Notes under the pieces: generated by a model
The model's input: only the letters and a program-made list of their open reading frames with translations
Database searches by the model: none
What the model was told of the DNA's origin: nothing
Source: Xenopus tropicalis
Lineage: Eukaryota; Chordata; Amphibia; Anura; Pipidae
NCBI RefSeq assembly: GCF_000004195.4
Contig: NC_030684.2
Location: 68,369,392-68,433,391 of the forward strand
Reading direction: 5' to 3'
Length of the DNA: 64,000 nucleotides
Translations under genes and position numbers: made by a program
Shown here: piece after piece, positions 46,632-55,562 of the stretch
Layout of the letters: each line of letters starts with the position of its first letter
How positions within the stretch are numbered: position 1 is the stretch's first letter

Positions 46632-49600
46632 GAGAAGAGATCCTCTGCACTCACCTATTATAAACAGAACAGGGATTGTTTTTCCATAACAGTATATTCA
46701 AGCTGCGTCAGTCATCCCCATTGTGGCCAATCTTACACTCACTCCCATCTGATTCATTAAGAATTCTACTGTTCTTCTACATTCTACATTGTACATTTTA
46801 ATAGGAACCTGCAACTTTCTTGCTTACATGGTTCAAAAGAAATGTATTTTTTAAAAATTCTTTTTATTAGCCACCACTAGGATCACCTGAATGTAGCTGG
46901 GAATGATGGGAGTGACAATAAGGAATGTTGCAACATTTTCAAGCTGCCAACCATGCCAAACTCATCCCTGGTCTGGCCTGGCCTACACATAATTTGTATA
47001 GTGTACTTTGTAATTCTAAATTACACTGTTTATGTATCAAATATTTCACTCTTCCATTTAAAATGTTGTTCTTAAACCAACAAATGTATTTTTATATTTG
47101 AAATATTGGTGCTTTCAGAAGGATGCCAGACTTGGATTTTTTTTACTATTGAGTGCTATTTTGTTATCTGCCACAGATGTCAGGGAACTGCTATCTTCCC
47201 ATCTACCCATTGTTCTGCTGATTGGCTGCTGGTAGGGAAAGAGAAGGGGGGTGTTATATCACTTCAACTTGAAGAACAGCAGTAAAGTTTATCAGACCAC
47301 AAGTCATGTGGCTGTGGCACCCTGGGAAATGAAGAATATGGCTAGCCCCATGTGAAATTTCAAAATGAAAAATAAATATATAAATATATAAATTCTGTTT
47401 GCACTTTTGAAAATGGATTTTAATGCAGGATTCTGCTGAAGATTTATTAATGGATATTATTATAAAAAAAAAAATAAAAATAAAATCATATTTTCCCATG
47501 ACAGTAATCCTTTAAGAATTCTACTGCTTCATCATACATTTTTCACAGGGACCAAGATTTACCTGGATCAGGTGATTCCAGTGGTGGCCAATAAAAGGGC
47601 AACAATTTGGGAGTTTTAACCTTGAATGCAAGCAAGTTACAGGTAAACCTCAGTACCTGTGTAAAATGTATAATGAAGCTGTAGAATTCTTAATGAATCC
47701 AAAGAAAAGTGAGTGTAGGACTGGCCAGACCAGAGACGACTTTGATGTAGTTGGACAGCTTGAATATATATGAATTATCAAAATGAATTTTGTGGTCACA
47801 GCCTCATTGCACCCTAACCCTAAAATTGTTTAATAGTGAGCCTGACTTTCCCCTTTTCTCAATAATAATAAAACAATGCATTGTACTTGATCCCAGCTAA
47901 AATACACTGCTCAACAAAAAAAAAAAGGGAACACTTAAACAACACAATGTAACTCCAAGTCAATGCCACTTCTGTGAAATCAAACTGTCCACTTAGGTAG
48001 CAACACTGATTGACAATCAATTTCACATGCTGTTGTGCAAATGGAAAAGACAACAGGTGGAAATTATAGGCAATTAGCAAGACATCCCCAATAAAGGAGT
48101 GGTTCTACAGGTGGTGACCACAGACCACTTCTCAGTTCCTATGCTTTCTGGCTGATGTTTCGGTCACTTTTGAATGCTGGCGGTGCTTTCACTCTAGTGG
48201 TAGCATGAGATGGAGTCTACAACCCACACAAATGGCTCAGGTAGTGCAGCTCATCCAGGATGGCACATCAATGCGAGCTGTGGCAAGAAGGCTTCCTGTG
48301 TCTGTCAGCGTAGTGTCCAGAGCATGGAGGCACTACCAGGAGACAGGCCAGTATTTCAGGAGACTTGGAGGAGGCCGTAGGAGGGCAACAACCCAGCAGC
48401 AGGACCGCTACCTCCGCTGTTGTGCAAGGAGGAACAGGAGGAGCACTGCCGGAGCCCTGCAAAATGACCTCCAGCAGGCCACAAATGTTCATGTGTCTGC
48501 TCAAACGGTCAGAAACAGACTCCATGAGGTTGGTATGAGGGCCCAACGTCCACAGGTGGGGGTTGTGCTTACAGCCCAATACCGTGCAGGACATTTGGCA
48601 TTTGCCAGAGAACACCAAGATTGGCAAATTCACCATTGATGCCCTGTGCTTTTCACAGATAAAAGCAGGTTCACACTGAGCACATGTGACAGACGTGACG
48701 TGGAGAACGTTCTGCTGCCTGCAACATCCTCCAGCATGACTGTTTGGCAGTGGGTCAGTAATGGTGTGGGTGGCATTTCTTTGGGGGGGAACCTGACTGC
48801 CATTCGATACCAAGATGAGATCCTCAGACCCATTGTGAGACCATATGCTGGTGCGGTTGGCCCTGGGTTCCTCCTAATGCAAGACAATGCTAGACCTCAT
48901 GTGGCTGGAGTGTGTCAGCAGTTCCTACAAGACGAAGGCATTGATGCTATGGACTGGCCGCCCGTTCCCCAGACCTGAATCCAATTGAGCACATCTGGGA
49001 CATCATGTCTCGCTCCATCCACCAACACCACATTGCACCACAGACTGTCCAGGAGTAGGTGGATGCTTTGGTCCTGGTCTGGGAGGAGATCCCTCAGTAG
49101 TCCATCCGCCACCTTATCGGGAGCATGCCCAGGCATTGTAGGCAGGTCATACAAGCCACGTGGAGGCCACACACTACTGAGCCTCATTTTGACTTGTTTT
49201 AAGGACATCGCATCAAAGTTGGATCAGCCTGTAGTGTTTTTTTCCACTTTAATTTTGAGTGTGACTCCAAATCCAGACCTCCATGGTTGATAAATTTGAT
49301 TTCCATTGATAATTTTTGTGTGATTTTGTTGTCGGCACATTCAACTATGTAAAGAACGAAGTATTTAATAAGAATATTTAATTCATTCAGATCTAGGATG
49401 TCTTATTTTTGTGTTCCCTTTATTTTTTTGAGCAGTGTATAATTAATCCTTCTTGGAGGCAGAACAGTACCATTTGATTTATTTTATGTTTAAATTATTT
49501 TTATTAGACCCAGAGTATGGATATCCCAATTACAGAAACATCCCTTATCTGGAAAATTCCGGCCCCCAGCATTCTGGATAACCGATCCTATACCTGTTTT

Positions 49601-52600
49601 TGCAAGTGGTTGTATTTGGGCTTCAACTATTTGCCTTTTGATCTTCCTCTTACCAGCCTGTGAGGGAAAATGCTTTCATGTTTCATATTTTAAAAATTGG
49701 GTTTTTCATTTGGGAAAAAACTTTCATTATACCATTTTTATGTCTTGCTGACAGGTCCCCTTTAAATAACAGGCTTCTTTTTTGGGGGTTTTTTTTTACT
49801 TCTAATCATACCATTTAAGCTCTTTTGTCTTTTTTTTTTGATTTCCAAATGTCTGCAAGGTTGCTAGCATAAGCAAAGCCTTACAATCAACTTGCAATTT
49901 AGATTCTAAGAGTTGCAGAAAAAAATATTTACTAATTTCAAAAAAAACATTGAAAATACTAGTGTGTCCATCATTCCAAAAGTTATTTCAACAGTTACTT
50001 TTATAGTAAAAATATTTACTTTCTGGTTCAGATAGATATTACATTGTAGGTAATTAATCTTCCTTAATATGTGTTTTCCAGAGAGATCGTTCCCCGCACA
50101 GAAGCAGTCCAAGTGACACTAGACCTAAATGTGGTTTCTGTCATGCAGGAGATGAAGAGAATGAGACAAGAGGCAAGCTCCATGTATTTAATGCAAAAAA
50201 GGCAGCGGCTCATTACAAATGCATGGTACATATTTGTTTTTTAAATAGTCCTAGAGGAGATGTCAGTCTGCTAATGCTGCACAAGATTGCTTATTTGTCT
50301 CCCATATTAACCTGTTAATTAAAGCTATTAAAGGGATTCTGTCATGATTTTTATGGTATAGTTTTTATTACTATTTTACACTGTGTACATTGCAGATAAT
50401 TCACTCTACCATTTAAAATGTTATTTGTAAACCAATAAATGTATTTTTTTTAGTTAATTGGTGTGTAGGCAGCCATCTCAGTGCATTGTGCCTGAGTCTG
50501 AGCTTTCAGAAGGAGCTAGTGCTGCACATTAGAACTGCTTTAGATAAGCTGTTCTTTCTCCTACTTCATGTAGCCATACACGGGCCGATTCTAGCTGCTG
50601 ATATCTGTCCTTTAGACCGATTCGGCAGCTTATCTGTGTATGGGTACAATGTCAACGTTTGGCCTGAAATCTGGATCCATTGGGGATGTTCGATCAGGCA
50701 GGTTTGATTTTTCTGTCTGATCGGGGACCAAATTCAGACTAATCCCAATTTATTTTTTTTAAAAATCATATTCATTTGTGTATTCAAAAATGTGGAAGCT
50801 TTTTTTCGTTTTGTTTTTCTAATTATCATCTGAAACAAAATTGCTGTTGTCAGTTCTTGAGCTGTGCAGTGCTCCATTTTCTAGCAATAACACTCCTGTC
50901 TTTCGGAGGTGAATTACTAATCAGATTGAATGGGGAGTGATTTTGAGTGTTTTGTCTTCTCGGTAATGCTCAAACTTTCCCTGTGTGCCGTTACTCTTGA
51001 GCTAAAGGTGAACTAGAACATGGTAATAGCTTACTGAAAGAGACTTTCATTTCTTTATACAGCTTTTTTCCTCTGGTACAGTCCAGCTCACCACAACATC
51101 AAGGGCAGAATTTGGAGACTTTGATATCAAAACTGTGATCCAAGAAATGAAACGTGGAAAGAGAATGGTATTTCTAGTTTGTTGGCTTGATGTGCAGTAT
51201 TTTGTAATTTATTAAGCAGTGCCTGTTAAAAAAGTATCAGAAAACAGTTCAAAAGAAGAAATTAAAATTAACTGTGTCATAACTACTATTCCAAAGCACT
51301 ATATACCAAAATGATTGGTATTATTTACGATCAATCAACAAGTAGCATTTACTGGTCAGCTGATGAAAACAAACCTCTAATTGGTTCCTATGGTTTGCTA
51401 GGCAACCATACTACTTTTTATTATATTGCCCAAGTAATGTTCATGGCACAGCTGTTATGATTATGCAACATCCATGCATTATACACATGGTGCCTGCACC
51501 AGACTCAAAAATATGCACACCGAATTATCAACATAGCCAATCAATATTGGTTATATATAACCAATCTATATATTTTATATTACCAAAGAACACATACAAA
51601 AGCAGAGTGACTGATTAAAACTATTTAAAAACATAAATACACATGCCTCCCAGAATCAATAAGAACCCGTGCCCCCAGTGTCAGTAACATAATTGTATTA
51701 AAGTAGTTCAGCTACTGAACTGGGACCAGAACCAACTGGTTTCCAGTCACAGGGATGCATCTGGATGCTCAAGTATCTCTCTAAGATTGAATAAGAGTAT
51801 ATGTTACCCATAGTATGTATCAGCGCAGAAGCACAGTCCATCTCGGTTCAGTCCCTGCAGAAAGCCATCAGTTCACATAAATGGTGCCCAAACACTTGGG
51901 GAACCAGTTTTGGCACTGGGAAGTACTGTGCTCCACACGTATCAACCCTCACGACCTTCATCAGGAGTAACCGTTCTTCTAAGCAGGGGCAGATGGGATT
52001 ATTGGAACTGATTGACTCTTATTTCTCGTTTGCACCTCCTTATATATGTTTGTGTAATTTAGTGCTGTTCAGAAACCATTAAACATCATTTAGGCCACAG
52101 CTAGTTATCTGCCTCCAGTCTCAAGTTATGGCTCTCGGTTGTGATTTCAATAGACTACTTTGTGTGTAACATAATATCCCTGTTCTTTACCCAATATCTA
52201 TGTCTTCTGTGCCCTCTCTGCCTGCCAGTTCTATAGACTAGCATCATGAAGCAGTCTAATGGATAGTGCTTACATTTTAAGGCTGTGGGCACATTATACA
52301 TTTTAAGAGAAATCAGATTTATTTTTTTTTTTTTATATTACAGAAGTGTACACTTTGTGGGCTACTAGGTGCAACAATCGGTTGTGAAATTAAGGCCTGC
52401 GTGAAGACATATCACTACCATTGTGGGGTGGAAGACAAAGCTAAATATATTGAAAACATGTCACGGGGAATTTATAAGTAAGCAATTATGATGTTAAATT
52501 CTTTTGTTGATTTGTTTTTGTCAAGCTTGCTCAAAGAATTGTCAGCAACTTAATTTCTTAACACATTGCCTGTGTGTTGAATAGAAAACAACACATTCCT

Positions 52601-53085
52601 TGTTGCGAGACTGTTCTTTAGATCAGAATTTTACTTTAACCTATTTGGTGTTACACCGCACAAGGTGAAAACACCTTTCCTGAATATTACACATGACAGA
52701 CCATTTCATACTTTACAGTATTGTAATTTGGAGCACCAAGTAAAAGGCAGCAGATGTAGATTCTTAATTTTCTAAGTCTGTCCAAAATAGATTGGCCTTT
52801 GCTGGTTGTTGGAACCATAAGCGCAACATTTCTTAGAATTAGTTTATATCATTTAAACAGTACTTTATAACTAAGCTAAGAATGATACAAGATTTAAAAA
52901 GAAAACTGTCTGCCTAATCCTACTTAATATGTTTTCCTGTTTTTGTGTTTGCTAGACTTTATTGTAAAAATCACAGTGGAAATGATGAAAGAGATGAAGA
53001 GGATGAGGAACGTGAAATCAGAAGCAAGGGCAATGCAACAGTAGGGCACAGTCAGAGCACTGTGCAGCAACTCAATGGAAACTAA
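37229..53085 (+). CDS. phf6: PHD finger protein 6 (nine coding exons, 363 aa)
   Basis: Joining the exons at 37229-37366, 40779-40880, 41435-41568, 45232-45275, 46046-46206, 50082-50225, 51063-51167, 52344-52477 and 52956-53085 gives 1092 nt with consistent phases and GT-AG borders. Human PHF6 is 365 aa. Two extended PHD domains lie at about residues 17-130 and 209-330, each with an N-terminal CGFC zinc knuckle and an atypical PHD ([14 protein letters not shown]... / [14 protein letters not shown]...). A basic N-terminus (KKGPLRQRK) resembles the known nuclear signal. The protein is a nuclear/nucleolar chromatin factor, in human bound to NuRD and PAF1 and mutated in Börjeson-Forssman-Lehmann syndrome and T-ALL. 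The linker is RG-rich, unlike the lysine-rich human one. Introns are full of MITEs. Identity is very secure. Confidence 0.97.
37367..40778. other. phf6 intron 2; no nested gene recognised
   Basis: AT-rich DNA. 38000-39450 has a texture suggesting an old LINE remnant, but I could not fix any domain. 40085-40360 ends 'TATGTGACGAATAAAATTTG', a LINE/SINE-like 3' tail. Confidence 0.4.
40085..40360 (+). repeat. Probable LINE 3' tail fragment
   Basis: 'CATTTCACTGCATATCATG' followed by 'GTATGTGACGAATAAAATTT' and GAATTT is a 3'-terminal pattern typical of vertebrate LINE-derived copies. The coding part is absent. Clade not assigned. Confidence 0.45.
40779..40880 (+). CDS. phf6: phf6 exon 3 (residues 47-80)
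   Basis: Acceptor TTTTTATTTAG, donor GCTG|GTAAGA. It encodes LFSSALVSS through [11 protein letters not shown], the linker helix between the zinc knuckle and the PHD core. 102 nt, phase 0 at both ends. Confidence 0.95.
41026..41257. mobile_element. Short Harbinger-like MITE, copy F (core deleted)
   Basis: It has the CpG-rich arms ('GCGTCCAAATGCG', 'GACGAAAAAGTTGCGA') and ends GGGGGAGATTTAG / ATCGGCCCC, with TTA on both sides (41023-41025 and 41258-41260). The shared core is absent, giving a 232-bp derivative. It lies in phf6 intron 3. Confidence 0.65.
41435..41568 (+). CDS. phf6: phf6 exon 4 (residues 81-125)
   Basis: Acceptor TTTTTCCTGTAG, donor ATAC|GTAAGT. It encodes the first PHD core with [16 protein letters not shown]. 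134 nt, the same length as exon 9. Confidence 0.95.
41968..42708 (+). repeat. Interleaved local direct repeats in phf6 intron 4
   Basis: Unit 1, beginning TTTTGGTGCTCCACTTGTCA, occurs at about 41969 and 42095. Unit 2, containing CGCATGTACATTTAATAATG and then 'CAGACCATTTTGTATGCATT', occurs at about 42030-42090 and 42645-42706. The arrangement suggests serial local duplication or a multi-copy retroelement terminal repeat. No coding sequence. Confidence 0.7.
43016..44072. mobile_element. hAT element (non-autonomous) with internal minisatellite
   Basis: Inverted ends CAGTGCTGTCCAACT / AGTTGGACAGCACTG are flanked by a perfect 8-bp duplication, CCACAGAA (43008-43015 and 44073-44080), characteristic of hAT transposition. 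The left end continues into 'GGCGGCCCGCGGGCCGCATG'. The middle is a tandem array at 43341-43646. No transposase frame is present. Confidence 0.9.
43341..43646 (+). repeat. 34-bp minisatellite, nine units
   Basis: Unit AGAGTATGGCACACACAGGC + AGCATAGGGCAGGC repeated nine times in exact 34-bp register (43341, 43375 ... 43613). An inverted partial unit follows at 43651-43692. Because 34 is not divisible by three, the long minus-strand Cys/Pro/Tyr-rich frames cycle through all frames and are artefacts. Confidence 0.92.
44225..44552. mobile_element. Palindromic MITE with nested hairpins (phf6 intron 4)
   Basis: Inverted ends GGCTGATGCCACACGAG / CTCGTGTGGCATCAGCC with TAA on both sides (44222-44224 and 44553-44555). 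The whole 328 bp is a near-perfect palindrome centred at about 44388. Each arm contains its own inverted repeat of CTACTTGTGCCTGCACCCGA. Frames on both strands are mirror images of each other. Confidence 0.85.
44734..45071. mobile_element. Palindromic MITE with TTA target duplication (phf6 intron 4)
   Basis: Ends GGGCTATGGCACACAGGGAG / CCCCGTGTGCCAGAGCCC with TTA on both sides (44731-44733 and 45072-45074), suggesting a Harbinger-type insertion. The arms stay inverted to the centre ('GAAAAAGACTCGC / AAGTCTTTTTCGGCG'). It starts only 181 bp after the previous MITE and ends about 160 bp before exon 5. Confidence 0.85.
45232..45275 (+). CDS. phf6: phf6 exon 5 (residues 125-140)
   Basis: Acceptor TTCTGTTACAG, donor GATG|GTGAGT. 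44 nt. It completes the first PHD (IFCRKHKEQ). Confidence 0.93.
46046..46206 (+). CDS. phf6: phf6 exon 6 (residues 140-193, linker)
   Basis: Acceptor CTTTTACTTTCAG, donor CGAGT|GTGAGT. It encodes the inter-domain linker, with [13 protein letters not shown] and a Ser/Glu-rich tail. It is the least conserved exon relative to human. Confidence 0.93.
46556..46628. repeat. (AC)n(AT)n microsatellite in phf6 intron 6
   Basis: A short AC run leads into about 30 uninterrupted AT dinucleotides. The IY-repeat frames predicted over it are artefacts. Confidence 0.95.
46693..47775. repeat. Degenerate long inverted repeat with T2-like insertion
   Basis: Left-arm words 'CATTAAGAATTCTACTG', 'CAAGCTGC' and 'TAGGATCACCTGAAT' recur inverted on the right as 'GTAGAATTCTTAATG', 'CAGCTTGAA' and 'CAGGTGATTCCAGTGG'. 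Between them, a T2-type right end ('CATGACAGTAATCCTTTAAG') occurs at about 47498-47517. It is probably an old MITE pair. Confidence 0.5.
47905..49437 (+). mobile_element. Tc1/mariner transposon (1533 bp, inactive)
   Basis: Inverted ends CACTGCTCAACAAAAAAAAA / TTTTTTTGAGCAGTG are flanked by TA on both sides (47903-47904 and 49438-49439), the Tc1/mariner target duplication. 'AGGGAACACTTAA' and 'TTGTGTTCCCT' continue the terminal repeat inward. It encodes a broken transposase. It lies in phf6 intron 6. Confidence 0.93.
48205..49203 (+). pseudogene. Tc1-like transposase, inactivated
   Basis: The N-terminus has paired helix-turn-helix DNA-binding regions ('[19 protein letters not shown]', '[20 protein letters not shown]'). 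The catalytic core follows, with 'VLFTDKSRF' (first Asp), 'LMQDNARPH' (second Asp) and 'NPIEHIWD' (Glu), the DD(34)E type. It is broken by an in-frame TGA at 48637-48639 just before the first Asp motif, by a likely 1-base deletion at about 48957-48965 after 'DAMDWPP', and by further in-frame stops near 49056 and 49098. It therefore cannot make active transposase. Confidence 0.9.
50082..50225 (+). CDS. phf6: phf6 exon 7 (residues 194-241)
   Basis: Acceptor TGTGTTTTCCAG, donor CATG|GTACAT. It encodes [16 protein letters not shown] and the second CGFC knuckle, ending AAHYKCM at phase 0, parallel to exon 2. Confidence 0.95.
50331..50460 (+). mobile_element. T2-type MITE left-end fragment (phf6 intron 7)
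   Basis: TTAAAGGGATTCTGTCATGA followed by 'CACTCTACCATTTAAAATGT'. The second motif is also present at 47047-47066, where the partner right end occurs. The right end is not clear here. Confidence 0.5.
50571..50745. repeat. Decayed copy of the 'GCCATACACG' hairpin MITE
   Basis: It starts GTAGCCATACACGGGCCGAT and contains 'GACCGATTCGGCAGC' and 'CTGTCTGATCGGGGACCAAA', words shared with the intact copy at 61342-61683. The right end is not well defined. Confidence 0.6.
51063..51167 (+). CDS. phf6: phf6 exon 8 (residues 242-276)
   Basis: Acceptor TTTATACAG, donor AATG|GTATTT. It encodes [13 protein letters not shown] through MKRGKRM, parallel to exon 3. The donor is weaker than average (GTATTT). 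Confidence 0.95.
51880..52000 (-). mobile_element. Penelope-like 3' tail remnant
   Basis: The minus strand reads 'CTCCTGATGAAGGTCGTGAG' then 'GTTGATACGTG', resembling the 'TGATGAAGG...AAACGT' tail motif of Penelope-like elements. No coding sequence. Weak call. Confidence 0.35.
52344..52477 (+). CDS. phf6: phf6 exon 9 (residues 277-321)
   Basis: Acceptor TTTTATATTACAG, donor ATAA|GTAAGC. It encodes the second PHD core ([16 protein letters not shown]). 134 nt, parallel to exon 4. Confidence 0.95.
52956..53085 (+). CDS. phf6: phf6 exon 10 (last coding; residues 321-363)
   Basis: Acceptor TTTGTGTTTGCTAG. It encodes [20 protein letters not shown] and ends QQLNGN with TAA at 53083-53085. The acidic tail and the final LNGN match the human C-terminus. 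Confidence 0.95.
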
Positions 53086-53735
53086 GGATCAAAACTGTCA
53101 GATAAAGCAGTGCCCAGTCTGCCAGTTCTGGGAATGCAGACACAGTTTCAGTTTCCCAGATAAAAGTGATATATTTATCTAGGATTGTGAAAAGGACTGC
53201 GGGGAAATGGGAAACATGTATTTTTTTCACCTGTTAGTGATAATTTGATAATCACAAGAAGGGCAGCAGTTGTTATCCTACATATGTCTTGGTTTGTACC
53301 CATTGGTTACTTTTTTATGCTTTAGGAATTTCACATGTTTAAAGTAGTCTGAAGCCAATGGAAAGGGTTAGACAGGCTATCTCACTGCTGTTAAACCTAT
53401 GGCTGTGCTGCTAGATGCTTACTGTTGACATAGCACAACATAGCTATTTACTTCCTTTATTTGAAAGCTGGCCAGCAACATGCTGCAAGATATTTCGGGG
53501 AGACTTTGGTACTGTTTGGCAATGGTGCCCCCACACAGCTCAGTTTGTAAATGTAAACAATGTGGGCTGTTAATAATGACCATCATACACGTTAATATTT
53601 GTCTTTTGTTCTGGGGTAATGTATCTTTACCTTTATTACACAATATGAATACATGGTGTATCATTGCAAAGCGTTTGGCTGATCGCAACTTTAATGTTCT
53701 AGTTTTAGGGAAAATAAATTCCAAAATCTGGAGTT
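53086..53735 (+). terminator. phf6: phf6 3'UTR with candidate poly(A) signal
   Basis: Continues from the phf6 stop. AATAAA at 53713-53718 is followed by 'TCTGGAGTTTGAATGATG' and T/GT-rich sequence. Further candidates (ATTAAA at 54389-54394, AATAAA at 55473-55478) allow longer 3'UTRs, as in mammals. Which is used cannot be told from sequence. Confidence 0.5.
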
Positions 53736-55340
53736 TGAATGATGTCTTCAGTGTTATTATTTATAGCGGATTGTAAGAATGTGAAGCAGTTAGCGTTTTT
53801 GCACCCTCTGTGTGGTAGGGGAAAATGCCTTCATTCTGTACTGTATCTCTGATTGTCGACAGGCGTCAATTTTTTTTTTTTTTTTTAAGTAAAGTTGTCA
53901 TTTTTATGGGAATTTGCCAAAACTTTTTCATGACAGTGCCCAATCTCGCTTAGCTGACCTTATTCTGTCAGGCCTTTTCTTGCCTACATCACTCAAGCAC
54001 AGAAAATTTGTCTTTTTTTTTTTTTTAATGCCTTAAGTAATGCCTATGAGCTATTTTTCAGGCCTGGAAAGGCAATTATACACACCACGCTCCACAGGTC
54101 CAAATTGCCAACAAAATTACAATAACTTTTTTTCCTTTCTTTTTTTGGCAGCCAAATAGCAACAAATATAGTTTCTATTGGTTCTTACCAAGATGCTAAT
54201 ATTAGTATGTACTTTACACTCCATTTTCATTCATAGAATGAATACAAATGTAATTCTTTCAAGTGTGAGCACACTGTGCTGGTTAACACACTTTGCTGTT
54301 AGTAAACAGGTGTCAAATGTATATTGTGTTTTGCTTAGTTTATGTGACTTGACTTGTGCACTGCCATCTCGCTTTGAAATCATACAATATTAAAACACTT
54401 GTATGCTATATTATAGTTTTATGCTCTTTGAATTTTCTCATTACATTCATTTTGATTTATAAATAATCAGAGAACATGCTTTCTTACCATACTTAATATG
54501 AAAAATTGCTGTTGCTTCCAAACAGTGTGGGGTCTGAATCCCTGGGTTAAGGAATGGCAGGTTACGGACCCGCACATTAAAGAATTGAATGTATACAGAT
54601 GTAGCAAGCATAACTAAAGCATGGTGCACACAGCCATATCCTTTTCCTCATGTGGTGTGCACATTTGTTGTATCCTTAAGTCTGAGTGGACTACAGACAG
54701 CTCTGGACCATAACTGTATAAAGATAACATTTTTATAACTTACCTAATTAATAAGTCATTGTCTTCAATGTTTTTTTTTTACATTTTGTGTGTATTTTTT
54801 TTATTATGACCAAAATAGCCATTTGCATGTTTTTTATGGTAATGGGACTCAACATTGAGATCTGGAAATGATTTTAAATGGATTCCCAAAGACTATCTTT
54901 TTAGTATACATTAATTTCAAATGTTTAGAGGTTTTATGTTTATTTATAAATGTACTCCAACTTGAGAGCAGTATTTGTTTCTTCTCTTGAAACAATACAG
55001 CACGTAGTACATATAATAATATACATACAATGTGAAGTCAGTTGTCTTCCAAGTTTTTTTATGCAACTGGCTTCTGGTACATTTTTCAGGAGTTAGAACC
55101 AGCAGTGCACAGAGTATCAACAGCCAGGCAAATAATGTAAATTGGGAAGTTGCTTAGAATTCCATTTTCTTTCATAATGTTTTTGAATCCAGAATTAAGC
55201 AAATCTGCTCCTGCTGTCAGTTTCCTAAACAAGACATTGCATACTGCACTGTGCCATAGGTAGATAATTTCAGTAGCTTTTTAATGGTGCACCTCTTCCA
55301 CAGCGACTAAAAAAATGTCTGTTCTTTTTTGTTTGTTTTT
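53736..55340. other. No gene seen; possible long phf6 3'UTR
   Basis: AT-rich DNA with T-runs at 53870-53887, 54012-54025 and 54770-54780. No ORF of interest. Confidence 0.45.
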
Positions 55341-55341
55341 G

Positions 55342-55562
55342 ACAAGAATAGAAATACTATTTAACACAATTTCCTTATTCCAATGCAAATTTGTATTGAA
55401 TGAGCCATATAATCAAAATCCTTCTTAAGAAAAACATTTAGTAACATTTTGAAAAGGCTTGAATGTGTGTATAATAAAAAATAGGATTTCAAAATGGCTC
55501 ATTTAATGCAAATTCACAAAGAAAAATAAGGGAATTGTGTTAAATAGTATTTCTATCCCTGG
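55342..55562. repeat. Inverted repeat with ~70-bp arms
   Basis: Left arm 'ATAGAAATACTATTTAACAC' ... 'TGAATGAGCCAT' is inverted at the right as 'ATGGCTCATTTAATGCAAAT' ... 'GTGTTAAATAGTATTTCTAT'. The loop is about 75 bp. It may be a MITE or a transcribed hairpin in a long 3'UTR. Confidence 0.75.

Larger units (their letters stand above)
47850..49602 (-). repeat. Palindromic 'TACAGGTATGGGA' repeat split by the Tc1 element
   Basis: Left flank 'AATAATAAAACAATGCATTG' + TACTTGATCCCAGCT and right flank 'ATAATTAATCCTTCTTGGAG' rejoin into the sequence seen, uninterrupted and inverted, in the 5592-5919 copy. The right terminus 'GGATAACCGATCCTATACCT' is the family end. Confidence 0.75.

Noticed and set aside
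48268..49208. Minus-strand frames of 181, 85 and 97 codons
   Set aside because: Antisense shadows of the Tc1 transposase.
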